From Elysia chlorotica (Eukaryota; Mollusca; Gastropoda; Plakobranchidae): a stretch of DNA of 64,000 nucleotides. This document shows positions 23,701 to 33,400 of the stretch, piece by piece (within the stretch, counting starts at the first letter, position 1; every line of letters starts with the position of its first letter). The position numbers and the translations under genes are program-made. The stretch is taken from assembly GCA_003991915.1 (NCBI GenBank), contig RQTK01000049.1:447217-511216 (forward strand), read 5' to 3'. The notes under the pieces were generated by a model. The model did not search any database and was not told the origin of the DNA. It saw only the letters and a list, made by a program, of their open reading frames with translations.

Positions 23701-25793
23701 GTGACACAATTAAAGTCACATTCAGCTCAGAAGCAGAAAGCTCCCCTTTGAACAATCGTCTTCCAACGTCCAGTATTTCAACACCAGGAACCCTCACTCA
23801 GTTTCTTGGAAAAGAAAGTATTTCGTCTATTTTACAGGTTTCTACCTCTGAAGTTAGCCCCAAGGGTAACTGTGCCGTCAGTATTATTGATTTAACCTCT
23901 GTGTGCCAAATAAAATCTGAACCCCATGGTATGTTCTCATCTGCCAAAAACCATTTGCTCAATCCGCTACCTCTGACCACCCCCCTAACCCACACCGGTG
24001 CTACTGTTGCTACTTATACTGCTGCCGCTTCTCCTACTGAGGAAGTGCTCAGGACATCTGCTCAGGTGACTGATGCTGCAATCGAACCGTCTGAGCCAAT
24101 TGTCTTAAAGTCTTGGCCAAGTGATTTTAAAGAAAACGACTTTGAACAAATGGATCTGACCACATCAAGCCATACGTTAACTTTCCCCCCTGAAGCAGAC
24201 AGCTTGCCGACCATTGTGGTGGTCAACTTGGACATGCCTGCCGAGCCAGCCACTGTTCTCCACAGCCCCGTACTGACCGGCCAGGAGAATGCCAACAGTT
24301 CTTCCCTCCTCAACTCTCATTCAACCTCAGTCTCAAGCAGCAACAGCTTGTCTCATTTTTTAGATATTAGTAAAGATGTTTCCCCCTTCCCTGTTCTTTT
24401 AACGTATGTGAATGACTTGGGCGAACCTCAGTCTATTCCAGTGAATAGTGTCCCTCAACCTACAGAAGATAGTTTTAAGCCAACATCAAAAAGTACTGGT
24501 GAGTTTGAGAAAAACGTCAGTCTTGATCACTCATATTTTCAAGACAGTTGGGATGGCAGTAAAATGCGAGAGCCGTCTTCTTTTCCACCAAACAAAAGTA
24601 TTATTTCCCTGGACGCGTCAGTTGAGGATCTCAGCTCCACCAGTGTGCCTTCCAACGCAAACTGTGATACTTCCAATAGTGGTCTGATAGAACATGCTGG
24701 TGTCCTCAATGGAAAGATTAATTTGTCAAAGAGCTTGAAAATAACTGACGGGATACAGTCCTTCCTCTCTACACCTGACCTAGGTAACACAGACATATTC
24801 ACACCTGCTGCGGTATGCAACAGCCTCAGTGGCAATGTCTCTGCTCCTATGTGTGTTTTGAACATGGACGAGATGGAGACTGTCTACAGCTTGCCGGAGG
24901 AACCCCCTCACTTTCTGGGCCCCATTGCCAGCAGCAGCAAAGCCTGGGAGACGGAAGACGTGACTCTGGAACTGGAACTCCCGGCCGGCTGCGAGATCCT
25001 CACTATGGACATGCTGAGCGCACATCCCGGTACTTGGGCCTTGTCTGACCACTCGGACCTTCAGGGGCTTGACCAGAGGGCAGCCGGACGCTGGCAGACT
25101 CCCCACCCGGGGACCGTCCTGAAGGCGGGCGAGCCGTTCATAAACAGCATCCTGTCTTCTGATTTAGAGCCTGTGGTTTGCAACCTGGCTGTCAGCAATG
25201 TCCAAAAACACACCAAGAAAGATTTTGCGGGCAAAAACCAAGTGAACTCCACCAAAGTTCTTTCTCTCTGTCTTGACGATGGTACAATCTCAGGACTGAA
25301 GCAGATAGATCAACACCACGTGCAAGAATTTCCTAAATCTGTCAGATCTCCGAGGGGTCATAACTGTGGTGAATTAGAGTCACATGAAAATCTGCCATCT
25401 CACAATACAAATAAAGTAAAATCATCCGTTGAGGAAAGAATACCCTTGTCGCCCAGGTCATCCAAACTTCTGTTATCTAGTCAGTCTTCCAGAATGCTCC
25501 CGTCTTTGCCCACTGAAAAATCCACTTGTGAAACAACATCAGATAAACCACTCATTTCTTGCGCCAAAAAATATACTATTGCTAAAAGTGAAACAAAGAG
25601 CAAAGAGCCCAAAGTGAGGAAAATGTCTCACAACAAGAACCTCACCAAAGCTATTTCTAACCATGTGAAGGTGGAAGGCAAGCAAGTAGGTCTAGAGAAC
25701 ATCTGCAAAAAAGTGAGCAGCTCAAAGTGCAGTCCGTCGTCTGTGCCAGGATGGTTTGGGAAAGGCCTCGGTCTCAAGAAAAAGAGAAAATAG
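12167..25793 (+). CDS. SIRT7: NAD-dependent protein deacylase sirtuin-7 with a giant last exon
   Basis: Ten coding exons, all GT-AG and phase-consistent: 12167-12280, 15906-16043, 16351-16455, 16957-17027, 17843-17915, 18392-18490, 19052-19288, 19994-20114, 21203-21269, 23468-25793. The joined protein is 1116 aa; vertebrate SIRT7 is about 400. Recognised parts, in order: an N-terminal helix with KVSEVLRK (about 37-45); the NAD-binding GAGIST (114-119) with [17 protein letters not shown] (174-177) and the catalytic His of SELHGN (194); zinc cysteines 202/205 and 232/235; [16 protein letters not shown]; and [11 protein letters not shown]. These are specific to the SIRT7 branch. The catalytic fold ends near residue 365. 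About 735 Ser/Thr/Pro-rich residues follow, ending in [14 protein letters not shown], equivalent to the basic nucleolar tail of vertebrate SIRT7. Known family role: a nucleolar deacylase that removes H3K18 acetyl and promotes RNA polymerase I transcription. Introns carry two LINEs, a SINE, a fold-back element and a small inverted-repeat element. The start is the first ATG before a good exon 1/donor. Confidence 0.93.
12395..12519. mobile_element. fold-back (MITE-like) palindrome
   Basis: The left arm 12403-12446 (starting AGGGTAGAATGCACAAACAT) and right arm 12467-12511 are reverse complements except for a few mismatches and a 1-base gap. The arms extend, with weaker pairing, to 12395 and 12519. 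A 20-bp AT-rich loop separates them. It lies in SIRT7 intron 1 and has no coding capacity. Long near-perfect arms with a short loop suggest a DNA-transposon-derived fold-back element, though a palindromic duplication is possible. Confidence 0.7.
12584..13244 (-). mobile_element. 5'-truncated CR1/L2-like LINE with intact 3' reading frame
   Basis: The minus-strand frame (about 160 codons, stop at 12756) encodes the C-terminal part of a non-LTR retrotransposon. It contains [41 protein letters not shown] and [18 protein letters not shown]. No stop or frameshift breaks it, so insertion is recent. The 3' end contains a GGCATTTATAGGGCGCC segment and finishes in an (AAT)n tail at 12584-12613, as is usual for these elements in marine invertebrates. 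The reverse-transcriptase core is missing, so it is a dead-on-arrival copy. It lies in SIRT7 intron 1, antisense to the gene. Confidence 0.85.
14553..14684. repeat. dispersed repeat, copy 1 (unclassified)
   Basis: Shares an ordered series of blocks with 51925-52089: GCAAGAGTGG, ATCCAATCAC, GAGTAAG, TTTGACCATTCAA, TTGCTCAACA, GTCAATCACT. Both copies are in the same orientation and each has a main-family SINE nearby. I do not recognise the family. Confidence 0.6.
14733..14772. repeat. (CT)n microsatellite
   Basis: Forty bp of CT repeat in a generally CT-rich stretch that leads up to the SINE at 14891. Confidence 0.85.
14891..15145 (+). mobile_element. tRNA-derived SINE, best-preserved copy
   Basis: The head has the pol III A-box-like TGGTCCAGGGGTAGAACAT and B-box GAGTTCGAATCC. 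The body has TGTCAGTATAATGTGACCGG, ACAGGAGTCATGGTATCCCC, TGTCTCGTGTGTGGCAGCAC and ATAAAATTGTCAGACGT. It ends in a GTTGGACGTTAAACC segment with a (CCAA/CAAC)n tail. A perfect 13-bp target-site duplication, TCCTTTTCTATCT, flanks it at 14878-14890 and 15146-15158. It lies in SIRT7 intron 1, sense. Confidence 0.92.
15460..15810. repeat. CT-rich tract ending in a 20-bp G homopolymer
   Basis: A pyrimidine-rich stretch with many CTCTCT and TTCTTT runs (15460-15770). It is followed by 20 consecutive G residues at 15791-15810, only 95 bp before SIRT7 exon 2. Confidence 0.85.
18085..18235 (-). mobile_element. probable LINE 3'-end fragment
   Basis: On the plus strand it reads AATAATAGTAATCTTTATTC then GCTCAAAGAACTTTACATAA. 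That is the inverted layout of the 3' end of CR1/L2-like elements (AAT tail, a TTTAT...ATAG block, then a CAAAG..CTTTACA block). There is no coding sequence. It lies in SIRT7 intron 5. Confidence 0.4.
18530..18635. repeat. T-rich low-complexity run with 10-bp G tract
   Basis: Immediately downstream of SIRT7 exon 6, the intron holds TTTG/TTG runs and a G10 tract at about 18616-18625. Simple intronic low complexity. Confidence 0.8.
19364..19490. mobile_element. 127-bp inverted-repeat element in SIRT7 intron 7
   Basis: CTGGAGATTAAAATCTT (19364-19380) and AAGATTTTAATCTCCAG (19474-19490) are perfect 17-bp inverted repeats enclosing 93 bp. The interior module (ATAATAGTGCAGGTATAAGA ... GATGCATCAT ... 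GATGCTGAAT) recurs without these ends at about 19811-19885. It may be a tiny nonautonomous element, or an inverted segmental duplication. Confidence 0.5.
21360..23095 (+). mobile_element. degenerate jockey-type LINE inside SIRT7 intron 9
   Basis: Plus-strand fragments in order: an endonuclease end near 22010-22140 ([20 protein letters not shown], then GSDHFPIVL); a linker with KPWFNSRC near 22300; and reverse-transcriptase blocks near 22735-22880 ([31 protein letters not shown]). Frames are broken many times. The NNQHM and GNLPIFIK blocks match the element at 9720-11460, so both belong to one family. It explains the long intron before the last SIRT7 exon. Confidence 0.75.
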
Positions 25794-26850
25794 GGGAGAC
25801 TAAATGAGCTTAGACTTCAAAAATGTGTTTGTCTTTAAAGTATTAAAAAGATATAATAAGCCTGCTCCACAGGACGAAACCCAAGTACCCAATGTACAGT
25901 GGATACAGGTCCATGTTATTCACAGCTCAGCTGGTGTAGGGCTGGACTGACAAGCAGTAACTTCAAGCTGGGGTCCTCAGCCGTGCTCAATCCTTGGCTT
26001 GATGGAAAGGATGCTTAAGTATACTTGGTGGATGTAAAACTATCCAGTATCAAAGGAATGAAAAATGAGTTTAAAAGTATAGAACAGTTATGCAAGAGAA
26101 AACATACTCCTGTTACTGTATTAAATTTGATCAGCTCAGGATTGTGCGCATAATACTTTTCTATCTCAAATTATCTTTATGGATATTTTACCTCAGCAGT
26201 CTTCAAGCTATTTATCTATGTGAAAAGTCCCATAGATTGTAGGAATGGAAACATTTTGTGTTTGATTTTTATTAAGTCTCTGCCTTGTGTTAAATAAGAA
26301 AGCTTTTGGTCATATCTACAGAACTGTTAACGTTCAGTTTAGATACACCCATGATGCCTACCACTAGTACCAGTACTGTGAAAGGTTGTTGTTTCTTTCT
26401 CGGAATATAACCTGACCATTATATTTTGATTGCACCTTCTTCATTTCCTGTTGATCATTGTAAATACTGTAAAAATTGTTAATTAGCAACTATATTTTCC
26501 ATCTAGACCTAATTTAAAAACAGATTTAAAATGTTATTAATCCTGCAGCCTAAAAGCTCTCTAGCAAAGGCATTTCATAACAGGTACAGCCTGCATCAAC
26601 GAAGAGTAGAGTGTTCTGTCAATGTCAGGAATTGGGAAGAGAAGAGTTGTAATTATGGGGCATTTGAAGAGAGTTTTTGTATGTTTTTTTACTATCCGTG
26701 TGGAGTGGAGCATAATATCAGAGCCTCCAGAGGCTAAAACTACAGTGTGTGTAGGGTCACGGTTATTCAATATGACTGGAACAGCTCACTTACCATGTTA
26801 CAATTTGTATTTATTTATATTAATATATATATTCATATGAAAAGGAGTCT
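25794..26850 (+). other. SIRT7 3' untranslated region (inferred)
   Basis: From the stop codon to the first good poly(A) signal is about 1.08 kb without a credible frame. Near 25925-25990 there is a tRNA-like patch (CTCAGCTGGTGTAGGGC ... CAAGCTGGGGTC) that may be an old SINE remnant. The transcript end is inferred only from the AATAAA at 26873. Confidence 0.5.
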
Positions 26851-26880
26851 CCTTTATTTCTGCATGTCTTGAAATAAAGG
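26851..26880. terminator. palindromic poly(A) signal, readable on both strands
   Basis: CCTTTATTTC (26851-26860) and GAAATAAAGG (26871-26880) are perfect reverse complements around a 10-nt loop. The plus strand therefore carries AATAAA at 26873-26878 and the minus strand carries AATAAA at 26858-26853. A TGTTCTT stretch follows on the plus strand. This is the best candidate for the SIRT7 cleavage signal. Confidence 0.6.
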
Positions 26881-29206
26881 TTGTTCTTACATTGATACTC
26901 CGCATCATACGAGTATGCATTCTTTGTATGGATCAGCTGGTGTGCTTTGGTGCTCAATCAGTCAACGGCAAGCTTTATCTCTGGCCAATCGTGTAATTTC
27001 TAGAGTTAGGACCTGGCACCATTTCATGGCAAAGGAAATTAAGCATCGAGTCCCTAGGAAATACCATTACAACTGAAACGAAATGTCCTTGGGACTGTTA
27101 CATAAATTTGCAACTGTATACTGCTTTTTAAATCTCAAATTTTCCACTTTATTATTTGAAAATACTGAAAGAACATGAAAAATGTCATATACACTTATTC
27201 AATAATAATTTGAAATTCTTGATGGAAAAGGAAAATACTGCCCCAAATTTACAGAGTGTGAGTGTGGCAGATCTGGGAGCAATATTGACATGAAGCTTTT
27301 ACTTTTAGTGTGTATTGCCTTATGAATTTTTCCATCTTTAAATATTTAACTATTTTGTACGTTTTATATATATATTTTTTTTTTTTTTTTTTTTTTTTTA
27401 AACAATGAAGTTGGGCTTCCTCATTTCTTAAGGTGAAATAATGTTGCATATGATGATTATTAACAGTGCAATTTTCAGTTCTTTGAGTTTGAGATATCAT
27501 TGTTGAAAATGAAATCGCCATGTTTTATCTGTCAAAGATAAAGAGGGTTTGACTTGGACAGACATTGATGCTACTGGGACGTTGATTTGAGTGGAGTTTT
27601 TTCCTTCTGCTTAAAGTAGAAGAAATTTAACTACGACTAGCAGTGAAGTGAAAGTGATGAAATGTCAATTTTTAAGCATTCAAGAAGGGACAATTTGCTC
27701 AAAACAGTTTTTACTAGGGCCTTTTTAATTTGTAGGAAAGACATCAGTGGGGGTTTTTTTGGTTGTTGCTTTTATTATTTCATTTTCAAAATTAATTTTT
27801 GCCTTTGTGCATGTATTTTCCTGTAATCAATGTCAAATTTTCAGAAAATATGGCATATAAAATACAAAAGGATCAGTTTCGGGTGAAGTCAAGTCCTAGA
27901 ACAAACCGGTCCAGATTCCATGTGTTAAGTCATGGTTGCCATTACACTCTACCACCCTACTGTGTAGTTGAACATATCCTAGGCTTGGACAATCTGCTCA
28001 ACAAAGTTAGGCTCACTTCAGTAAACCATTGCAAACGAAGATAACGTGGCACAATTGCATTATAATTTTAATCGTTTTATGACATATGTCAATCTTGGTT
28101 GTTTAATTATTTTGCCAACAGTGCATTTTTTTGTTTTAAAAACAATTTCCACCCACTAGATGGTGAACAAAATTTTGTTCTATTTAACAACTGGCATAAA
28201 AAGCAATGAATGTTTTAACTTGAGTGAGATCATGATGTGTAATTTAAGTACAGCTACTTAGCAAACCTGTTAAATTTTTAGGATTAACATTAATTACAGC
28301 TTTAAGTTTAAGATTGGTGCTGTAAATTAAAATGTTTGAAAATTTATTTGTTTTGTTCTTTTGTAAATTCTCTGCAATAGTGTAATGTTTTGTACTGTCA
28401 AACAATCACTTACAAGAATATTGTAAAAATCTCATAAGCAGGGATAATAATTAATAAACCCTCAGCAAAATATCTGTTAATTACTGTTTAAATCAAAAGT
28501 CAAAGAATATAATAGGATAATAATTATATTTTTCATTTTACTAAAGTAATTGTTTGATTCTCTGACAAAGATGATATTGGGCCATGGTTTAAATATTAAA
28601 TAAGCCCATCTCTTACCAGTTCTGGTCAGTGAAGAAAAAGGTCTCGTTAGTGGATAAAATTTATTATACTTCTTACACTGTAAATTTGGGGAGGAAATAT
28701 AATCACTTTGATTTCCTGTTGATGAATGTCGAGTGAGATGGGTCCTGAGTACCCTGCCACAGGGTGCCTCTACACTATAAGATCCTCCTTGAGAACCTAG
28801 GACTAGTAGTAAGTAGTAGGAGAGAGCTGGTCTTTGTCTATACACTATAAGATCCTCCTTGAGAACCTAGGACTAGTAAGAGAGAGCTTGTTTTTCTCAG
28901 ATGAAAGATTACCCTTGCTTACTTTACTTTGGACATGCAGTAGACACCTTTCAAAGTCCACACAGACAATGAAACATACCATTTTTACTTCAACAATTCT
29001 GATTTTCAAGCCATGATCACTATCAATGTGGACTAGATTTGAAATAGCTACTCAAATAGTAATCTTGGAGAAGTTAACCATTCTTAATTAATCATCACTT
29101 TAAGGAATATTTTTTTATTGAAATCAAAATTTCAAGAACTTTTTTTTTTCATATTTATTTATCCTTAAAATCTTTCAATAGGTTTAGTAACTGCTATCCT
29201 AAAACA
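26881..29206. other. intergenic AT-rich stretch
   Basis: No exon recognised on either strand. It contains a poly(T) run at about 27366-27399 and the tandem repeat at 28771-28898. Short frames such as 27799-28044 have no family resemblance. Confidence 0.45.
28771..28898. repeat. two-copy tandem duplication, period 70 bp
   Basis: Copies start at 28771 and 28841 with TACACTATAAGATCCTCCTT followed by GAGAACCTAGGACTAGTA. The second copy is shortened by a few bases after GACTAGTA. Confidence 0.9.
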
Positions 29207-29536
29207 TCTCTTGGACAGAAAAGAAATCAAACAAAGAAGTTTTAGAAGAAGCTCAGGCAAAACCATCAATAACTAACAAGGTGGGGAAAAGGCAAACAAC
29301 ATTCTTTGGCCACGTGATGAGAAGAGGGGGACTAGAACATCTAGTGACGACAGGAATGATTGATGGGAAACGCAGTCAAGGAAGGCAAAGAGAAAAAATG
29401 GCAGACGGGATGAAGGAGTGGCTACAAATATCAAAGGTTACAGAGATGATGAAACTAACCAGAGAAAGAGAGATATGGAGGGACATGATCACCAACGCTA
29501 TGAGGCATGGTACTTGATGATGATGATGATGATGAT
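29207..29536 (+). mobile_element. 5'-truncated RTE-like LINE, 3' end
   Basis: The open frame reads through NKEVLEEAQAKPSITNKVGK, RQTTFFGHVMRRGGLEHLV, GKRSQGRQREKMADGMKEW and REREIWRDMITNAMRHGT. This is the conserved C-terminal tail of RTE/BovB-type reverse transcriptases (FGHVMRR, GKR.QGRQR, W). The frame stops at 29515 and is followed at once by a (TGA)n tail, typical of these elements. No frame breaks are seen, so the insertion is young. Confidence 0.82.
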
Positions 29537-29849
29537 CCTAAAACTGCACATCTAAGAATATTTAAAAGACAGTCAGCGTGGTGTTTAGAGTGATAACTTG
29601 GTAACAATACAATACAATTCATTCGACACACTTTCTGTCCTATTAAAACCTATTTATTTACAGTTCAGATAATACACAATGTACAGTAATTAGGGATTTT
29701 TTTTTAGTTTTAGGAACAGCTGTTCATAAGTTGAGATTGCACTAAACATATCTTTGCAATAACTTAAATATACTTCATACATGTAGTTCCAAGTCTATAA
29801 TGCACTGAAAATTATTATTGAAACAGAAAGATTTGGTCATAATATTTAA

Positions 29850-29874
29850 TAATAATAATAATAATAATAATAAT
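29850..29874. repeat. (AAT)n microsatellite
   Basis: A short AAT run of about 25 bp in an AT-rich stretch between the LINE end and ECSIT. The rest of 29537-30236 holds nothing recognised. Confidence 0.9.
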
Positions 29875-30236
29875 ACACTAGCATGCAGGAACTAGATGAT
29901 TGAATAAAATTGAGAACATTTTAGGAAGGTGTGGGAAATATGTTGTTTTTTTTTATTCTATTTCAACGACAGAATTTTTAAAGTCAAATGTTGGAAGCAA
30001 GGTAGGAAAACCTGCTTTATTTGAATTATAACAGAATAGCGCTAATAACAGCACAATATACATATTTTACTGTCTTCTTATCACATAAAGCATAACAAAA
30101 TGTGTGTTATATTTATTTACGCAAAAACATACACGTTATTCCCATAGTTGTCTAAACATAACTAAGAGTCAGTCCTTTCAAAATATGATGAGCTATAGAA
30201 CCTTCAACTTCTAAATCTCAAACCAAGACAAAATGG

Positions 30237-30242
30237 TTTATT
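30237..30242 (-). terminator. candidate ECSIT poly(A) signal
   Basis: AATAAA on the minus strand, about 168 bp past the ECSIT stop codon. Other minus-strand AATAAA motifs exist further on, so usage is uncertain. Confidence 0.4.
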
Positions 30243-30409
30243 TGCAATTGCAGCAAGAGTATGACTCTTTTTTATTGTACTGACTGCACAACTAGTCAAA
30301 TAAATATTGCATAAAACTCTTGTAACAATGAAGTGTATCCTTTTCCTCTCACAATAAATAACGGACACAAAATGTATATATATATACATTATACAACTAA
30401 AGAACAATT

Positions 30410-33400
30410 TTACTTGTCAGGAATCCTTGAAGTATTCTCGAGTGCTTTGAAAGGTCTGCTGTCCCCAATAACATCCAACTGGCCAGAGTCCGGCGATGTT
30501 AGAATTTTGAACAAGATGGGCGTCCTGGCCAGCTGCGGATTGGTCATCTCCAGGCACCGCACCCAGGACATGACGCTCGACTTTGTGCCCGTGCCGGTGA
30601 TAGACAGGGCTAGGATCGTACTATCGTCCTGCTCGTGCACACTCAAGATGGGCCGCAGCTCTGAGCTCTGTTCTTCTTCAAAAAAGTTTTTCCATTCAAA
30701 CAAATCTGTTGAGCAGAGAAAAGAAATTCAAGTTGTAAAAAACATGTTTAAAAAAATATATATATATTTCTTACTCAAAGATCTGAGCTGTTATGCTTCA
30801 TAGAGTTTTCCCATTCAAAAAAATCTCTTCAGCAGAGTGAAAGGAAACGAGAATTTATATATTTAAAAAAAAAAAACATTTTTAAAGTTAAAAAAGATCC
30901 AATTAATAGATCCATTTATTTAAGAATTGTGCTGTTTCATGATTTCAATTTAGGTAGACCACTGTGAATAAGTAAAATGCCTCCCTAGATCAAAAGGGCA
31001 GTAAGTAAGTAGATCAAAAGATATTGAAATCACAAAACAAAAACAAACAAATTAATTTCTTTTTTTATTATTATTAAAGACAGCCTGAAATTTGAACATG
31101 AAAAAAATGGAACATGGCTATGAGGTGAGTCAGTGAATCTTCTAGTACTAGTTAAGGCAATACAGTTTGAGACCACTGGCTGAGATAGAACAGCTTACGG
31201 TTGTTAACCAACACATACAGTAAAACATGACTTCAGCGGGACTTTTGATTCCAGAAGAAAAAAGTGTTTGTAAGCAAGCTCCCGCCATATCATGTCAAGA
31301 AAACTAACCGAAAAATCAAATTTTAACACTTATTATCTCCTTTTAAAAAAAATAAGGTGACCCCTGAAAAAGGCTCTCTTTAGGTTATTGGTATTGTCAT
31401 TTGTTTTTGTTTTTGTTTTGCTCTTGGTCTTCTTTTTTGTGTAACGTTAATAACAACAATGCCGTACGGGTTGAATGACCTTTTTTTTTTAAACCAAAGC
31501 GCGCTCCCTCCACCCGCTGTATCAAAGTTCACCCTTTTGCAAGTCCCATTTACTTTTAACCCAAGCAGAAGTAACATGCTTCACATAGTAGATTAAACGG
31601 GGATTCTTGAAATGTTTGCTGTAGCTGGTGCCATTGTAGGTATGCACTACTGTATAGAGCAGTTTACAATTTTCTTTAGTCATTTAGACTTAAGCAAAAC
31701 TTATCAATTCACAAAAAATATTGCTGCTCCAACACCTGTCAGCCAAGTTGGATGAGCGCATGTATTTGTAAAAAAAAGAAAAATGTTTAACGCCAGTATA
31801 TACAATTCTATCAGCAAAGAGGGGAGAAATGGTTTCAGTGTTGAGTTGATGACTTTGCTGTGTTCAAATTTTCGTACCAAAACATAATCAGAATGTGGTA
31901 TGATGGGATAATTCTTTCAAGATATTCAGCCATCTTAAACTTTAACTGCCTGTCTTCAAAATAAAATATCCTGCCTAAATGTTAGGTAAATTTCAAAGTG
32001 ATTAAAAATAGGCATGTGTCTGCCATTTGAAATTGAAGGGTTGTCTAAAGATAAATTTCATGTGTCAATTTTCTATAACAAGTATCTTACTAACATCCTT
32101 TAATTTTAAAGGACAAATATGGATAGATGTAATAGCACATCAAGAGAACTACAGGTTTTTTCACTTTTTACTCACTCTCGTCATCCTCGTCAGCCTTCTC
32201 TTGCTGTTTTTTCTTCATGAGTGCATGAATGTTCGGCTCGGCACGCAACAAGAAGTAGTTCTGCCTTATATCTCGCAGGTAGACAGGGTACGGCCCCTCG
32301 ACAAACAACGGCTCCTCTGTCTTATGCTGGTTTATCAGTCTCTGCTGAGTCGGGCTCTGGGCGCTAGCAATGAATGTATCTTCCTCTGGTTCTTCCTCAA
32401 CTTCTACTGTCTGTAACAAATGATAAGTTATATGGTAAGAAACATTCAAAGAAAATTTACTTCAGCTTATAATATATACATTGGAAACCTCTCACAACCC
32501 AAGACTGTATAAATAATTTTACAAGAGAATAGGCTATTCTTTGCTCAATGACTTTACTAAAATTAGATTCATACAGTAGGCCTACATGCATTTCCATTAT
32601 TTTGTTATTCAATTCCCTTGGTCCAAAGTCAACCCAACCAATTTGTTAATAATACAACCTCGGAAACCATTACAAAAGTTCTGCCTCTCATGCAATGTTA
32701 ATCACTGCATGCAAAAGACGAATCAATGTGCAACTAAAGCCAGGAAAAAGCTGATGCACTTACAAAGGGGTTCCTATGCTAACACTGATAGTGACAGAAA
32801 CTTAAGCTGGGGTGGGGATCAATGCACTGTATATTTTTTGTCACCATTATGCTAGCTAGCTATGGTTCTTTATGTAATTTAGACCTTTATGTTGAAAGTT
32901 TGAATGCATTCCCAAATAATCTCCCAAAACTAGGCAAAGCAAAGATCAGGGAGACAACTGTGTCTTACTTCAAAAACCTTGAAATGCGTTTCTTGATCAA
33001 CACTCATCCTGCGGAGAGCGATAAGGGCGAGCTCCCTAGGGTCCAATGGAAGCTCCATAGGGATCGGGTACGGGTTAATGTTTTTGAACTTTGGCAACCA
33101 GTACAACATGCGGCGGAATTTCCTCGTCACATGGGCTTCTCGGCCAAATCTGTTCTTCAGGAGGACTCCAAAAGCGTCATCTGGTATTACTCCTGGGCAT
33201 TACGAAATGTATGGTGGAAAAGATTAGGCTAAGTTAAGTTAATAAAACATTATAGAAAAATACAGAGTGCGGACTGATGTACGGACGATTCACAGGCTAT
33301 TCGCCAATCCAGGGAAAATCAGTGGATCCACAGATGAGTGGCAGACCTGGTCTAAAGTCTTGGAAGATAAACTGGTCAATAACCTTTAAAAAAATGTTGA

